From positions 70,989,410-71,053,409 of the forward strand of contig CM043960.1 in assembly GCA_014529385.2 (NCBI GenBank): a stretch of 64,000 nucleotides of DNA. The letters run 5' to 3'. Below are positions 31,348 through 43,199 of the stretch, piece by piece. Under the pieces are notes generated by a model. That model was not told the DNA's origin. It did not search any database and saw only the letters and a program-made list of their open reading frames with translations. Every line of letters starts with the position of its first letter. Positions within the stretch are counted from its first letter, which is position 1. This DNA is from Adiantum capillus-veneris. Lineage: Eukaryota; Streptophyta; Polypodiopsida; Polypodiales; Pteridaceae. The position numbers were made by a program, and so were the translations under genes.

Positions 31348-34300
31348 TTAACGTCCGCGAGGGGCCAGAAATGACCCATGGGACCTCAAAGTGATAAATA
31401 GTCTCCCCTCACGGGGGTGTATGGTATGGTGTGTGTTATTCTCTTTTTGTGTTCCTATGAGTGTCTTTTGATGCTCAAGTATGCGGGTGAGGTATGTTTC
31501 GAGAGCTGTAGGGGAGGGGTCTGTCTTGGATAATAGGTCCGCAAAGGTAGAACAACCGCTTAGAAGTGGTTGAAAATTAGCCCGGATGTGAGCGTATTCT
31601 GGGCATTCCAATGTCACATGTGCTTCATCTTCGGGAGCTTGCATTGTACATGATGTGCATATCCGTTTAGAAGCATCAATTTTCAGCCAGCCCTCTGTTT
31701 CTATTTTGAGCATATGTGACCTTGTGCGCATCAAAGAAATGGCTCTTCGTGCCATGTGGGACATGGGTGTTCGTATGTGGGCCTGGGCTTCCATTGGGTT
31801 TGTGCTATAGCCTACCCAATACTTTGTGTTGACATACTTGCAATAGTATTCAAATTTTGAGCGGTGTTGCGTTGTCTTCCACTTGGTGTGGAGGCTATTT
31901 AGTAATGCAATGTCAAAATTCAGCATGTGTTCTCCCTCCTTGCCCTCCTCAATAAGCACGTCCACATATGTCTCTACATTCCATTTAGCGAACCATTTCT
32001 TAATGTCCTATATGAGGCTCGATGACAGAAATTTGCTTTTTTTTTGTCTTTTGTGGCGCACATCCCGTTTCTCATGCAATGCGGGGGATTCGAGTAGTAG
32101 GCATCGCTTTGACCTTCATGATATACATGTACATTTTTTGCAATGCTTTCATTTCTAGCGGTCTCTTGCCTGTTTCCAAGAGTAGCACGGAGTATGGTGT
32201 CATCTTTTTGACCCCCATGTGTCTACACAGAAACGTTTTCTGAATTTTTTCAATTTAATTCAATGTGTGGGCTGAAATGCTTGCTCCCCAGATTTCCACT
32301 CCATAGAGGATGGCTTGCACCAGGCATGTCTCAAAAATGGTCGCTTTTATCTCCCATCTTTTTATGCTCCTTTGTGTGCACATGTTTTCAAATTGATAAT
32401 ACTTGGCATGGCCGATGTCAATTCTATTATGTGCGCATTGTCCCCAAGCATAGTTGCAAGGGATGTCAATCCCCAAGTACTTGAAACTGTCGACTTTCTC
32501 AATTTGTTTCCCTTGATACATGAGGGGGGCGTGGATATCCATCTTACGAGTCTTTACAATCATGAACTTTGTTTTGTCTACATTGATTGATAGACCCACA
32601 TTTTCACAAAAAGCATGTAACACATCGACCAATTTCTGTAGAGCTGTAATGTCATGGGCGAAAAGAGCCACATCGTCTGCATAGATAAGGATGAGAAGTG
32701 TAAGCATCCCGATGGCTGGTTCATCCCCTTCTAGTTGAGGGAGAAAGCTTTCTATTTGATCAATGCACAATCCAAAAAGAGTAGGGGAGAGAGGGCATCC
32801 TTGTTTGACCCTCATGTTGCTCGAGAAAGCTTTGGACAGCCCTTCGTGCGTTTTTAGTTGACATATGACTCTGTCATAGAGATGTGCTACCGCACTCCTG
32901 AGATGCATCGGTACTTTTATGCATTCCATCCTTTTCCATATACCCATTCTCGGGACCATGTCAAAGGCTTTGGTGAAATCTACAAAGCAACAGTATAATG
33001 TTTTTCCCTTTAGCCGACTCTCTTCCATTAATACCCTGAGTAAAACAAGGTGATCAATGGTGCTATGTTTTGGTCGGAAACTGCTTGTTCTTTTGCTCGT
33101 TTTCCATTTGTCTCCGCCCATGTGCTTATGCTTTGTTCTAAGATGCTTCCAAAAAGCTTTGCCATGCAAGATCCTACCATAATGGTACGGTAGTTGGTAG
33201 GCTGATTTACATCCCCTTTTTTGTAAAGTGCTTTGATTCAGTTCTTTTGCCAATCCTCGGGTAGCCCTTGAACAATGGCTTGGTTTAGCATTCTATGTAT
33301 CCACTCTCTGGCTCTCATACCTGACCATTTAAGCATTTCTGAGTTCAAGTGTAGTATGTCCGGAGCTTTCCCATTTGCAAGTTTCTGTATGCCTTTTTTA
33401 ACCGTTTCGAAATCAAAGGGTCTTGGGCATGGAGACGGTTTGCATGTGTGGCATTTCTTCCGCATTATTATGCACATATAGTTGTTCCACATACATGTAC
33501 ATGTCATCTGGGCTTATGTCCCCCATAATATCATGTCTTCGTCCTTTTATTTTCAACCATCTTTTTTGGGATTTTTCTTGCAGTTGGCTATGGCTTGTGT
33601 CTCCATGCGTAGCTCATAGTTTCTTCTTTTCCGCCTCTTGAGATTTGTGTAGTCTTTTGATAGAGTTTCCCATTCCGTGTTCCTCGTTGACAGTGCCCGC
33701 AATTGTTTTTTTACATACTTGCACTCTTCATCAAACCATGGGTTATGCGGTAGCCCTTTAACATGATTTCCTCACCGATGCGTTTTTCCCATTGTTTGTT
33801 CCACGGCGTCACATAGAGCTTGTTTGAAAATTGGCCATGTTTGTTGAATGTGTGATGGCATGGGTACATGAGCAAGTGCATTGTCTAGATGTTCTGCATA
33901 CATTCTTTTCTTGTCCACTTGCATTTTGTATGTCCATGATCGGGCATGGGGCTGTTTTTGTGCTTTTTGAGTGGAAACTTGTAGCCATACATGGATTGGG
34001 GTGTGGTCCGAATTGGGCGACCTCTTCCCAATTGTAAAATTACTTACAATATGGGATGCCTCATATGCAATCAATACATAATCAATAACACTCATGCCTT
34101 TGTTGGCTGTGCAGCATGTGCATTCTCACGATTTTTCAAACTTACTTGTTCCATTGACGGCGATTAGTTGTAAGGATGTCATCATACTGAGCAATGCAAT
34201 ACCTTGCGGGTTTGTAATGAGATCTTTCGAACATCTCTCCCATGTGGGATCTAGTATCTCATTATGTTCAAGCATTGGAGGTGTCATGAGATCCACCATT

Positions 34301-34770
34301 TGCATTTGCGCATGTGCTATGCGAGCATTCATGTCCCCAATAAGCATAATCATTCCTTCTTGTGCATAGGCATGGATATCGGCATACAGATCCTCAAAAG
34401 AGTAATTCTTCTCTACATTGAAGGCACCATAGAATGGTGACTCTCTATGGGGGATGTAGCACCCGGCAATGAACATAGGTTTAGGTTTTGTGTCAAACTT
34501 GATCCATATGTACCGGTTATGAGCATCTGTCTTGCAAATTGTGATCATTTTTCTGAGTTCCTCTCGATATATCACCGAGACTACTCCTTATCCCCTCATT
34601 TTTGTACATGGCATCCGTAGGGAGTGTGTGACATATCCTTGAATGTGTGGTATTCTATATGCATCGTGTTCCCATGTTTCCAATAAAAAGAGAATGTCGG
34701 CTTGTGGTAGGACTTCCGTTAATCCTTCTCCTTTATGCCACGGGAAGCCTCTGCAATTCCAACTTGTCAC
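31348..34770 (-). pseudogene. LINE-C1 ORF2: endonuclease and reverse transcriptase
   Basis: The endonuclease begins TSWNCRGF with no ATG (the codon before is GTG at 34768-34770). Catalytic Glu is in FLLETWEHD, Asp-Asn in LIGDMNARI (about 34335) and His in NSDHTPIHV (about 34005). RT: CFVDFTKAFDMVPRMGI, VKQGCPLSPTLFGLC, LILIYADDVALF (32670-32690), INVDKTKFMIV. The C-terminus has CTSCTMQAPEDEAHVTLEC, a zinc motif. At least five frameshifts or stops separate the frames (34588, 34126, 33772, 33238, 32255, 31348 are frame ends). All catalytic residues are still readable, so decay is moderate. Confidence 0.88.
31373..31385 (-). promoter_or_regulatory. LINE-C1 3' segment complementary to its ORF junction
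   Basis: The sense strand reads GGTCCCATGGGTC. It can pair with GACCCATGGGTTC at 34783-34795 over 12 of 13 positions (one U-U mismatch, one G-U). It overlaps a GGGUC/GGCCC hairpin next to the 3' end. Confidence 0.55.
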
Positions 34771-34782
34771 GTGTAGTTCCGT

Positions 34783-34806
34783 GAACCCATGGGTCTCGCA
34801 TTGTCA
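34783..34806 (-). promoter_or_regulatory. LINE-C1 ORF1/ORF2 junction: in-frame UGA-CAA
   Basis: ORF1 ends with TGA (34804-34806) followed by CAA. The same frame continues QCETHGFTELHV into TSWNCRG of the endonuclease with no intervening ATG. LINE-A reads RCETYGTTLRM at this place. Translation of ORF2 by stop readthrough is the simplest inference. Confidence 0.6.
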
Positions 34807-35562
34807 TTTTGTTTCCTCTTTTTCTTCCCCTTTCAAGTCCGCTTGGGCTGTTTTTTTGTTCATGCGAGCTTCGTATGCTTCACGTCTGGTCTTTTGTTGG
34901 TTCGACGTTCTATCTTCATTGATGTATAGTGAGCTATCCTTTAAGTAGATGTGGGCGTTTTCGAGGATAATAGCCCTCTTGCGGGCATCCAGAAGTGTGC
35001 ATACGATTGCCCGATTTGCTTCGGGTTTCTTCTTGCCTACTCGATGTGCACCATACACCACCACATCATGCATTCCGAAGTTAGCGGAGATCATTTCCAT
35101 GATGTCGGTGTTCAAGGTAATGACCTTGTCGTTGTGGGATTCGGGGATACCCCGTATCACGATGTTCATTTTTCTTTTCTCTTGTTCGGTGTATTCTTTG
35201 TCATCCTCATTAGCATACATGTCTCTGTTCATTGAGGAAGTCTGAGGCATTGGTGTGTTTTTCAATGCATCTTTCCAAGAGCCCAACTTTTCAGATACAT
35301 TCATTTGCACAATCTTTTCATCATGTGTGGCTAGCGTGTCTTGCATTAAAGCTGTTTGCTTATCAAGAGAACCCTGGAGCTCCTGCATCTTCTCCTCTTG
35401 GTGACGGACTCGTAGGTCTTGCATTTGGAGCTTGTGTTCCAATTCTTGGTTTTTTAGAGCTAGGTCTTTGATTTCATCGCTCTGCTTCATGATGGTGGTA
35501 TGCATCGAGGAGATGAGTCCCCATATGTCTCGTAATGAGCATGGTGGCGTATTCCCTTCCAT
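34804..35562 (-). CDS. LINE-C1 ORF1, coiled-coil/RRM RNA-binding protein
   Basis: The frame is 252 residues and intact. About residues 15-95 form a heptad-rich coiled coil (MKQSDEIKDLALKNQELEH). Residues about 130-200 match the L1 ORF1 RRM (MNIVIRGIPESHNDKVI, YGAHRVGKKK). The rest is a basic C-terminal domain (EDRTSNQQKTRREAYEARMN). L1-type ORF1 proteins trimerise through the coiled coil and bind the element RNA. The start is the first ATG in a frame otherwise closed upstream. Confidence 0.88.
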   Translation of the reverse strand: MEGNTPPCSLRDIWGLISSMHTTIMKQSDEIKDLALKNQELEHKLQMQDLRVRHQEEKMQELQGSLDKQTALMQDTLATHDEKIVQMNVSEKLGSWKDALKNTPMPQTSSMNRDMYANEDDKEYTEQEKRKMNIVIRGIPESHNDKVITLNTDIMEMISANFGMHDVVVYGAHRVGKKKPEANRAIVCTLLDARKRAIILENAHIYLKDSSLYINEDRTSNQQKTRREAYEARMNKKTAQADLKGEEKEETK

Positions 35563-35640
35563 GATGTCCAGTTTCGGGGGGGGGTTGTTTGTTGTATTGG
35601 TTTGGGTCCCATGGTGCGTGTAGGTGAGGACCTAACAGAG

Positions 35641-35929
<289 letters not shown>

Positions 35930-38314
35930 GAAATGAAATGTTATATTAACGTCTTCAAAAGGCCATTATGACCTATGAGATCAGAAAGTTACAAGGTGGT
36001 GGATCTGATACAAAGTCAGAGTAACAAAATAACCTAACAACAGTACAAAACAAAACAAAGATATTCTCTATGGGATCTTGGATTGGTCAATGTGATCTAA
36101 GCAAAAAACTAAGCCAAAATGGGCGGCTTGTTGGGATAACTGAATCTAAAAGATCTAGCCTCGGTCGTTGGCGAATTTCATCAATTTCCTCCATGGTTAG
36201 TAGTCTGACCAGGTGTCGTGCATGCTTGGCCAGCGTGCTCCGAATCTTTTGTCGTAGCCTTCGTCAATGCTGTGTAGTCTTTCGCAGTCGTGGGCGCCTG
36301 GATTTTCCCTGCTCAATCGCTCGGTCGATCAGTGTGCCTCTCGTGTGAGACGAGGGGGAGCTCTGCTGTGGGAGTGGCTCTTGCGGCTGTCTCGTGTCTG
36401 CTCTGAAGAAGTCTGTGATCCGTCTTTGAGACTGGCTGGCCTTGCCATTCAGCAGGCTCTCTCTGTGTCTGCGCAGCTCGAGCAAGAACAAACCCAGGCA
36501 TCTCTGATCTTCGTATCCCATTATTCTTGAGAGTGGTCCAAAACCCTCTCTGAACAAGCAATGGAAGCGGCCTCATATCTCATAGTAGACGGGCCAGCGG
36601 CATGTATAATGCAGCTCTGTCTCAGGTTCCAGGTAAAACAAGGGGCATGTCCTAGCCTCTACCGGTACTCCGCTGTATCTCCCAGTTTCAATCCGTAGCT
36701 GGTGAGACGATGTGTGTAACTGGCCCATAGCACATCGTATCCCATGAGACAAGTGGGTGTCCATGTACCTTGGTCTCGTCACAAAACCATCTTCCGTGAG
36801 CTGGAGAAGGTGGTCTCTATAGAAAGCCATCTTCGTACCCAATTCTTGTGCTGGTTGTATCCATGTCCTCCTGGTGTCTAGCTGGGTCAGGTCTTGGCGG
36901 ATGAGCTTGGTGATCTCCGACTATGTAAGATTGAGAGATGGTGCATCCAATGAGTACTCGAATGGTGGCAGTCTGTCCATGCTAAACCCATGTGCCTGAA
37001 ACCATGATGACATCTCCCCATACCAGCATGTTGTATCTCCTTGTATGGCTAACTGTCGAGAGGACTCTCAAGTGCTATGCGAGCATATCTGTCTCTGGGA
37101 AGTTCCCATGTGCGGTTTATGAAGGAGACTGATCTGGTGAGCGCCTCCACCACTAGTGGGGGGGCCGCTAGCTCTGCTTGGATAATGGCCCGTGGTACTG
37201 ATGCCTTGGCTCTAATGAGCCGCGAGATCATAGAGACGAGAGGTTTCTCCATGTTCCCCCATCCGTCTGTGCGGCCCGGCCTCCCGTGGTGATCCAATGA
37301 AGGTCCCCATATCTCAGCCCCATAGAGCAATGCTGAAGCGACCAGGGTGTCAAAGAGCCAGAGCTTCGTCCGGGGCTCCTAAAACTGGACCTGCGAGCAC
37401 ATCTTCTCCAATCTACCCAATGCTACGTGGGCTCTACTCAATCTGGTCTCTGCTGCTCTTCTGAGTGAGAATGTGGGTCCGCTAAAAACCACTCCAAGGT
37501 AAGTGTAAGCGTCTGTGTACTCCACAGTCTCCTGGCCGTATGTGAATGTAGGTGCTGACCTCCCGATCCACTATGGGGTGGTATTAAAGACCATAACCTT
37601 GGTTTATCCAAGGTTGACAGACAAACCACTTTCGTGGGCAAACGTATGCAAAGCATCCAATTGACGTTGCATTCCCTCTGGGGATTCGGAGATCAACACA
37701 ATATCGTCAGCATATAACAATAGTGGAATCCATGTCCCTGCCAGCTGTGCACCTTTATCCCCATCCCAGTCAATGTAGTCAGAAACCTCATCCACATACA
37801 TACCGAAAAGAGTAGGAGAGAGCGGGCAGCCCTGCTTCACCCCAATAGTGGAGTGAACCGGTGTAGAAAGTCCCTCCTGGGTGCGTACATGCCCTACTAC
37901 TGATTTGTACAATGCCATGATCCCCCAAATGAGCTATGTGGGTACTCCCATTTCCTGTAATCTGCGCATCAATCTGGCTCTGGGTACTGTGTCAAAAGCT
38001 TTGCGGAAGTCCACAAAGCTACAATTGATCCGTCTCCCATGAGATCTGCCTTCCTCGATGATGGCCCTGAGTGTCAAGATATGGTCAAGAGTAGAGGCGC
38101 CTCTCCTGAACCCTGCCTGCCCAATTGCACGCATTCCTTTCTTCTCTACCCATCTACTCAGTTGTTGCTCAAGAATGGACCCATACAACCGTGCCAAAGT
38201 GTGCCCAATCATAATAGTGCGATAATTCCCAAGCTCCATGGGGTCTCCTGTCTTGAAGATAGGTATGATCGTAGATAGGCTCCAAGTGTCCGGTAGGCCC
38301 TCACACATGGCGAG

Positions 38315-38700
38315 TAGGTCTGCTCAACGACTAAACCATCACGATCATATGCTCTCCCAGTCCTCATTCTGTCAATAGCTTTCTTCACCATCTCAGCAGT
38401 GAAAAAAGAAAATGTGTGGGGGAATGGGTCGGGGGGGTTGGGGAGGGGCGGCTGTCCAGGTACTGTGTACAAAGATGATGCGTACGGACCGGAGGTCGCT
38501 AGTAGGTCTTTGGCATGCATGAAATGCTCAGCGACTAAACCATCATGATCATATGCTCTCCTAATCCTCATCCTGTCAATAGCTTTCTTCACCATCTCAA
38601 GAGTGAAAAAAGAAAATGTGTGGGGGCATGGGTCGGGGGGGTTGGGGAGGGGCGGCTGTCCAGGGACTGTGTACAAAGATGATGTGTACGGACCCCAGGT
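38315..38700. repeat. Tandem duplication of about 205 bp in LINE-A2 ORF2
   Basis: CGACTAAACCATCA...GTACGGACC occurs twice, at about 38327-38490 and 38533-38695, with roughly 10 differences. Both copies contain the run GGGTCGGGGGGGTTGGGGA. Confidence 0.85.
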
Positions 38701-38716
38701 CGTTGTGGAGGAAAAA

Positions 38717-38760
38717 GGGGGGGGGGGGGAAGGGGGAAGGGGGGGGGGGGGGGGGGGGGG
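38717..38760. repeat. Poly(G) expansion, potential G-quadruplex
   Basis: G runs of 13, 5 and 22 separated by AA. Related copies have only GGGGGAGGGGAG here (53300). On the coding strand it becomes a poly-Pro stretch in the endonuclease-RT linker. Length may be unreliable in the assembly. Confidence 0.85.
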
Positions 38761-40021
38761 TCTGCTCATGAAAGAGCCGCCACGCCTCACGCGAGTCCTG
38801 ACTCAAGAATAGCTGGTATAGGTCCTCTTCGAGTCGAGCCAAAAAAGCCCTTTTCTTCCGCCGCACCAGGCGTCGGAAGTCAATCTGTGACTGTCTTTGC
38901 GTGACGTCCCCCAAAAGCACCTCCCTCTGAAGTCTAGCTCTAGTCTGGCGGCACTCCTCATCGTACCAGCTGTTCTGAGGCATGCTCCCTGATCGGCGGC
39001 TCTGCTCAGGCTGGGTGTGTGGGTATGCCTCTGCTGCTGCCTCATGTAATGTCTGTGTCAGTATATTAGTTAGCTCCTCCAGAGGTCGCCCTGGGTCCTC
39101 AGTGCATAGGCGTCTGTAGATCCCGTCCATGTATACAGAATCCGTCTCCCGTGTGAATGTGTAGCGAGTAGGGGCTGCTACCCGTGGCCTGTGTGCTACA
39201 CTGAACTGGAAAGAGATGGTCATTGACACCAGAGCATGATCTCCTGCTACCCCGACCGATCTGGGCCCAACTGTGAGATCCTAGATACTAGAGATGAGAT
39301 TGGGCTGTGCCATGACATAGTCCACCGTGCTCGCTCCATGTCTGTGTGGGAAGCATGTAAAACCTCCCGCAGCAAGAAATCTCTGTAGGCCGTTCAAGAT
39401 GGCCAATCCATGTGCAGTGCCCATGTCTATCAGGTGTCGCCCATACTCAGTATATTCCACATCGTGTGATAGTCTGGAAAGGCCCGTCTCTGCAACATCT
39501 AGCTCTCTTAGCATCTCCTCTGAAGTATCATAAAACACTGCCTGGTCATGAGCAGTCCTAGCATTGAAGTCCCCTAGGATGATAATGTCACCATCCCTAG
39601 AGAACTCCCATATGTCATCATCCAAAATAGAGAAAGGGGACTGTCCTCTGGGTGCTGCATAAACTGATGTACTCGGGGGAAAGTAGCAAATAGCTAGATA
39701 GAGGTATGTGCCTGTCTCTGCTTTCAGTCTCACCCACATGTACCTAGCCTGCTCGTCCCTGCAGGCTATGTGTATCAGTGGCTGCAGATCCTCTCTAAAT
39801 AACACTGCCACTCCCCTCGAGCCCCGCCCTCTGTGCTCTGAGCGTGTCTCCTGTCTGTAGGCTGTCTCCCACCTGTATCCACTAATGTGAGGCATGGATG
39901 GCCCAGGGGCCTGGTGTGTCTCAGAGTAAAAGATGATGTCTCTTCAAGTAAAGCTATCCTCAAAAGCTCCCACATCAAGACGCATAGATCCATTGCAGTT
40001 CCAGGCAGCTACTTTGAGTGT

Positions 40022-40045
40022 GGTCCCATAAGTCTCGCACCGTCA
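40022..40045 (-). promoter_or_regulatory. LINE-A2 ORF1/ORF2 junction, UGA-CGG
   Basis: TGA at 40043-40045 followed by CGG, then RCETYGTTLKV in frame into AAWNCNG. The segment GACTTATGGGACC (40022-40034) pairs with the 3' segment at 35970-35982 over 12 of 13 positions. Confidence 0.55.
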
Positions 40046-40200
40046 TGTGGAGCATCACTCTAGTATTACCACTTTCACGTCTCGATAAAAAGCGATCTTG
40101 CCTTTCCCCTTGCCGCTCTAATCTCAGACATTACTTCCTCCATATGAGGGATCTGCGAGAGGGTGAGATAATCCCCGAGAAAGATGCCAGTCTCTTTAAG

Positions 40201-40584
40201 AGAGAGAGAAATGAAATGAAATGAAATGTTATATTAACGTCTTCAAAAGGCCAAAGTGACCTATGAGACCAGAAAGTTACAATGCGGTGTATCTGATACA
40301 AAGTCAGATTAACAGAATAAATTAAACTAGGATAACAAAATATAAATACTGCGGGATCCTAAACTAAGCAGTACAATGTGAAGACAATATGGGAGGGGAG
40401 TAGAGATCCATCTTCATCTGCACTCTGGACGACGAAAAAGTATGGCTTGAATCCTTTACCATAGCCTCCTTCGAAATTGTGTAGCTCCTCTCCTCCCTCG
40501 GGGTCGTCTAGATCTCCCTAGCTCCAATGCTCGGTCTATGAGAATGCTAGTAGTGCGGGTAGACCTCTCAACCGTCGCTGGTTG

Positions 40585-40585
<1 letters not shown>
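40201..40585 (-). mobile_element. LINE-A 3'-end fragment
   Basis: About 385 bp of LINE-A 3' UTR and ORF2 end, with only a short GA tail (AGAGAGAG). Truncated upstream at TTGCTCAG, where the next GA tract begins. Confidence 0.85.
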
Positions 40586-40619
<34 letters not shown>

Positions 40620-40756
40620 AATAAAATGTTATACTAACATCTTCGAAAGGCCATAATGACCTACGAGACCAATTTGCTACAAAATAGTGAGAGAGAGAGA
40701 GGAAGAAGAAGAAGAAGACAAAGAAGAGTATTTTAGCGTCGTGGGAAACAGAAAAT
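40586..40756 (-). mobile_element. GA tract plus a 72-bp LINE-A 3' stub and GA/GAAGAA-rich spacer
   Basis: GA 40586-40616, then only the last 72 bp of a LINE-A (ATGAAATAAAATG to CAAAATAGTG), then GA- and GAAGAA-rich sequence with a short unassigned stretch (40705-40756). It is the shortest insertion seen: little more than the terminal hairpin region. Confidence 0.8.
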
Positions 40757-41536
40757 GAAATGAAATGAAATGTTATATTAACGTCTTCAAAAGGCCAAAA
40801 TGACCTATGAGACCAATTTGTTACAAAATAGTGAATCTAATACCATGTCTGGGTACAAAAGAACTAGAACAAAGATACTACTACTAGAATCCATCGTCAT
40901 CTGCACTCTGAATGTCAAGAGAGTATGGCTCGAATCCTCTGCTATAGCCTGCATCGATGCTGTGTAGCCCCTCTCCTCAATTGTGGCCGTTTGCATGTTC
41001 GTAGCTCTAGTGCTAGGTCGATGAGAGTGCCGGTAGTGGTCGAATGAATGTGGGCTAAGCTCTGCAGTGATGGCTGCTCCTCTTGCTGTCCCATATCTCG
41101 TGAAAAGAAATCTGTAATCCGTCTCTAGGACCCCCTCTCTATATCTCCCCCCAGTAAAGTGTCTATATTTGTGTAACTCAAGTAGATATAGCCCAAGACA
41201 TCTCCGATCCTCATAACTCATTACCCTAGAGAAAGGGCCGAAACCCTCTCTGAATAAGTAGTGGAAACGGCCCCGTATCTCATAGTACACTATGCAATGA
41301 CATATGTACTGTAGCTTTTTCTCTCGCTCTAGCTGGCATAAGCCGCATATCCTGCTATCTGCTGGTAACCCTCTGAATCTACAAGTTTCGATCTCCAGCT
41401 GATGTGAGGATGTGCGTATCTGACGAATGGCACACCGCAAACAATGAGACACATGTGTGTCCATGTAGCTGGGTCGAATCACAAACCCATCTCATGTAAG
41501 TTGGAGAAGATGCTCTCTATAGAAACCCAGCTTCGT
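40757..41536 (-). mobile_element. LINE-A 3' fragment with ORF2 C-terminus
   Basis: About 780 bp. The minus-strand frame 40805-41482 encodes the zinc motif region (CGLCQLEREKKLQYICHC) and basic tail of ORF2. Truncated at CTTCGT, next to a GC hairpin. Confidence 0.87.
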
Positions 41537-41546
41537 GCGCGCGCTT

Positions 41547-41554
<8 letters not shown>
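41537..41554. repeat. Perfect GC hairpin at a LINE-LINE junction
   Basis: GCGCGCGC TT GCGCGCGC: two 8-bp arms and a 2-base loop. Neither flanking LINE has it in other copies, so it was added at the junction. Alternating GC can form Z-DNA. Confidence 0.8.
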
Positions 41555-41577
<23 letters not shown>

Positions 41578-41578
41578 A
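41555..41578. repeat. (GA)n tract, tail of LINE-C2
   Basis: Twelve GA units followed by TTTGATTTGATTTGG. Confidence 0.93.
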
Positions 41579-43142
41579 TTTGATTTGATTTGGTATTAAC
41601 GTCCGCGAGGGGCCAGAAATGACCCATGGGACCTCAAAGTGATAAATAGTCTCCCCTCACGGGGGTGTATGGTATGGTGTGTGTTATTCTCTTTTTGTGT
41701 TCCTATGAGTGTCTTTTGATGCTCAAGTATGCGGGTGAGGTATGTTTCGAGAGCTGTAGGGGAGGGGTCTGTCTTGGATAATAGGTCCGCAAAGGTAGAA
41801 CAACCGCTTAGAAGTGGTTGAAAATTAGCCCGGATGTGAGCGTATTCTGGGCATTCCAATGTCACATGTGCTTCATCTTCGGGAGCTTGCATTGTACATG
41901 ATGTGCATATCCGTTTAGAAGCATCAATTTTCAGCCAGCCCTCTGTTTCTATTTTGAGCATATGTGACCTTGTGCGCATCAAAGAAATGGCTCTTCGTGC
42001 CATGTGGGACATGGGTGTTCGTATGTGGGCCTGGGCTTCCATTGGGTTTGTGCTATAGCCTACCCAATACTTTGTGTTGACATGCTTGCAATAGTATTCA
42101 AATTTTGAGCGGTGTTGCGTTGTCTTCCACTTGGTGTGGAGGCTATTTAGTAATGCAATGTCAAAATTCAGCATGTGTTCTCCCTCCTTGCCCTCCTCAA
42201 TAAGCATGTCCACATATGTCTCTACATTCCATTTAGCGAACCATTTCTTAATGTCCTATATGAGGCTCGATGACAGAAATTTGCTTTTTTTGTCTTTTGC
42301 GGCGCACATCCCGTTTCCCATGCAATGCGGGGGATTCGAGTAGTAGGCATCGCTTTGACCTTCATGATATACGTGTACATTTTTTGCAATGCTTTCATTT
42401 CTAGTGGTCTCTTGCCTGTCTCCAAGAAGAGCACGGAGTATGGTGTCGTCTTTTTGACCCCCATGTGTCTATATAGAAACTTTTTCTGAATTTTTTCAAT
42501 TTCATTCCATGTGTGGGCTGAAATGCTTGCTCCCCAGATTTCTACTCCGTAGAGGATGGCTTGCACTACGCATGTCTCAAAAATGGTCGCTTTTATCTCC
42601 CATTTGTTTATGCTCCTTTGTGTGCACATGTTTTCAAATTGATAGTACTTGGCATGGCCGATGTCAATTCTATCATGTGCGCATTGTCCCCAAGCATAGT
42701 TGCACGGGACGTCAATCCCCAAGTACTTGAAACTGTCGACTTTCTCGATTTGTTTCCCTTGATACATGAGGGGGGTGTGGATATCCATCTTACGAGTCTT
42801 TACAATCATGAACTATGTTTTGACTACATTGATTGATAGACCCACATTTTCACAAAAAGCATGTAACGCATCGACCAATTTCTGTAGAGCTGTAATGTCA
42901 TGGGCGAAAAGAGCCACATCGTCTGCATAGATGAGCATGAGAAGTGTAAGCATCCCGATGGCTGGTTCATCCCCTACTAGTTGAGGGAGGAAGCTTTCTT
43001 TTTTATCAATGCACAATCCAAAAAGAGTAGGGAAGAGAGGGCATCGTTGTTTGACCCCCATGTTGCTCGAGAAAGCTTTGGACAGCCCTTCGTGCGTTTT
43101 AGTTGACATATGACTCTGTCATAGAGACGTGCTACCGCACTC

Positions 43143-43144
<2 letters not shown>
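41579..43144 (-). mobile_element. LINE-C2, 5'-truncated copy
   Basis: Matches LINE-C1 31331-32900 almost base for base (for example the 205-residue frame 41596-42213 differs by very few residues from 31348-31965). RT pieces: LMLIYADDVALFAHD (42813-43109), NEIEKIQKKFLYRHMG (42222-42809). It ends at CACTCCTGAG, where LINE-C1 continues ATGCATCGG, and a GA tract starts exactly there. Confidence 0.92.

Positions 43145-43196
<52 letters not shown>
43145..43196. repeat. (GA)n tract, LINE tail
   Basis: Starts inside the CTGAG of the LINE-C2 break and is followed by ATGAAATAAAATGAAATG. Confidence 0.95.

Positions 43197-43199
<3 letters not shown>

Larger units (their letters stand above)
31331..35640 (-). 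mobile_element. LINE-C1, near full-length
   Basis: It is about 4.3 kb: ORF1 (34804-35562), the UGA junction, ORF2 (31348-34770, broken), short 3' UTR with GGTCCCATGGGTC and GGACGTTAATA, and a TC tail. Proteins are strongly diverged from LINE-A but the architecture, junction and 3' end are the same. A 5'-truncated sister copy lies at 41579-43144. Confidence 0.9.
36140..40012 (-). pseudogene. LINE-A2 ORF2 (endonuclease, RT, C-terminal domain)
   Basis: Endonuclease 39281-40012 (WNCNGSMRLDVGAF, FYSETHQAPG, ILGDFNARTAHDQ, HRHGASTVDYVMAQ). Linker 38597-39229. RT 37604-38308 (VDFRKAFDTVPR, GVKQGCPLSPTLFG, LLLYADDIVLI). C-terminus 36264-36842. The position of the usual ORF2 ATG reads GTA (LKVAAWNCNG), so this copy has no ATG before the endonuclease start. 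It shares the TGA after VYYEI with the 10103 copy. The linker contains a tandem duplication and a poly(G)/poly-Pro expansion. There are several frameshifts. Confidence 0.87.
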
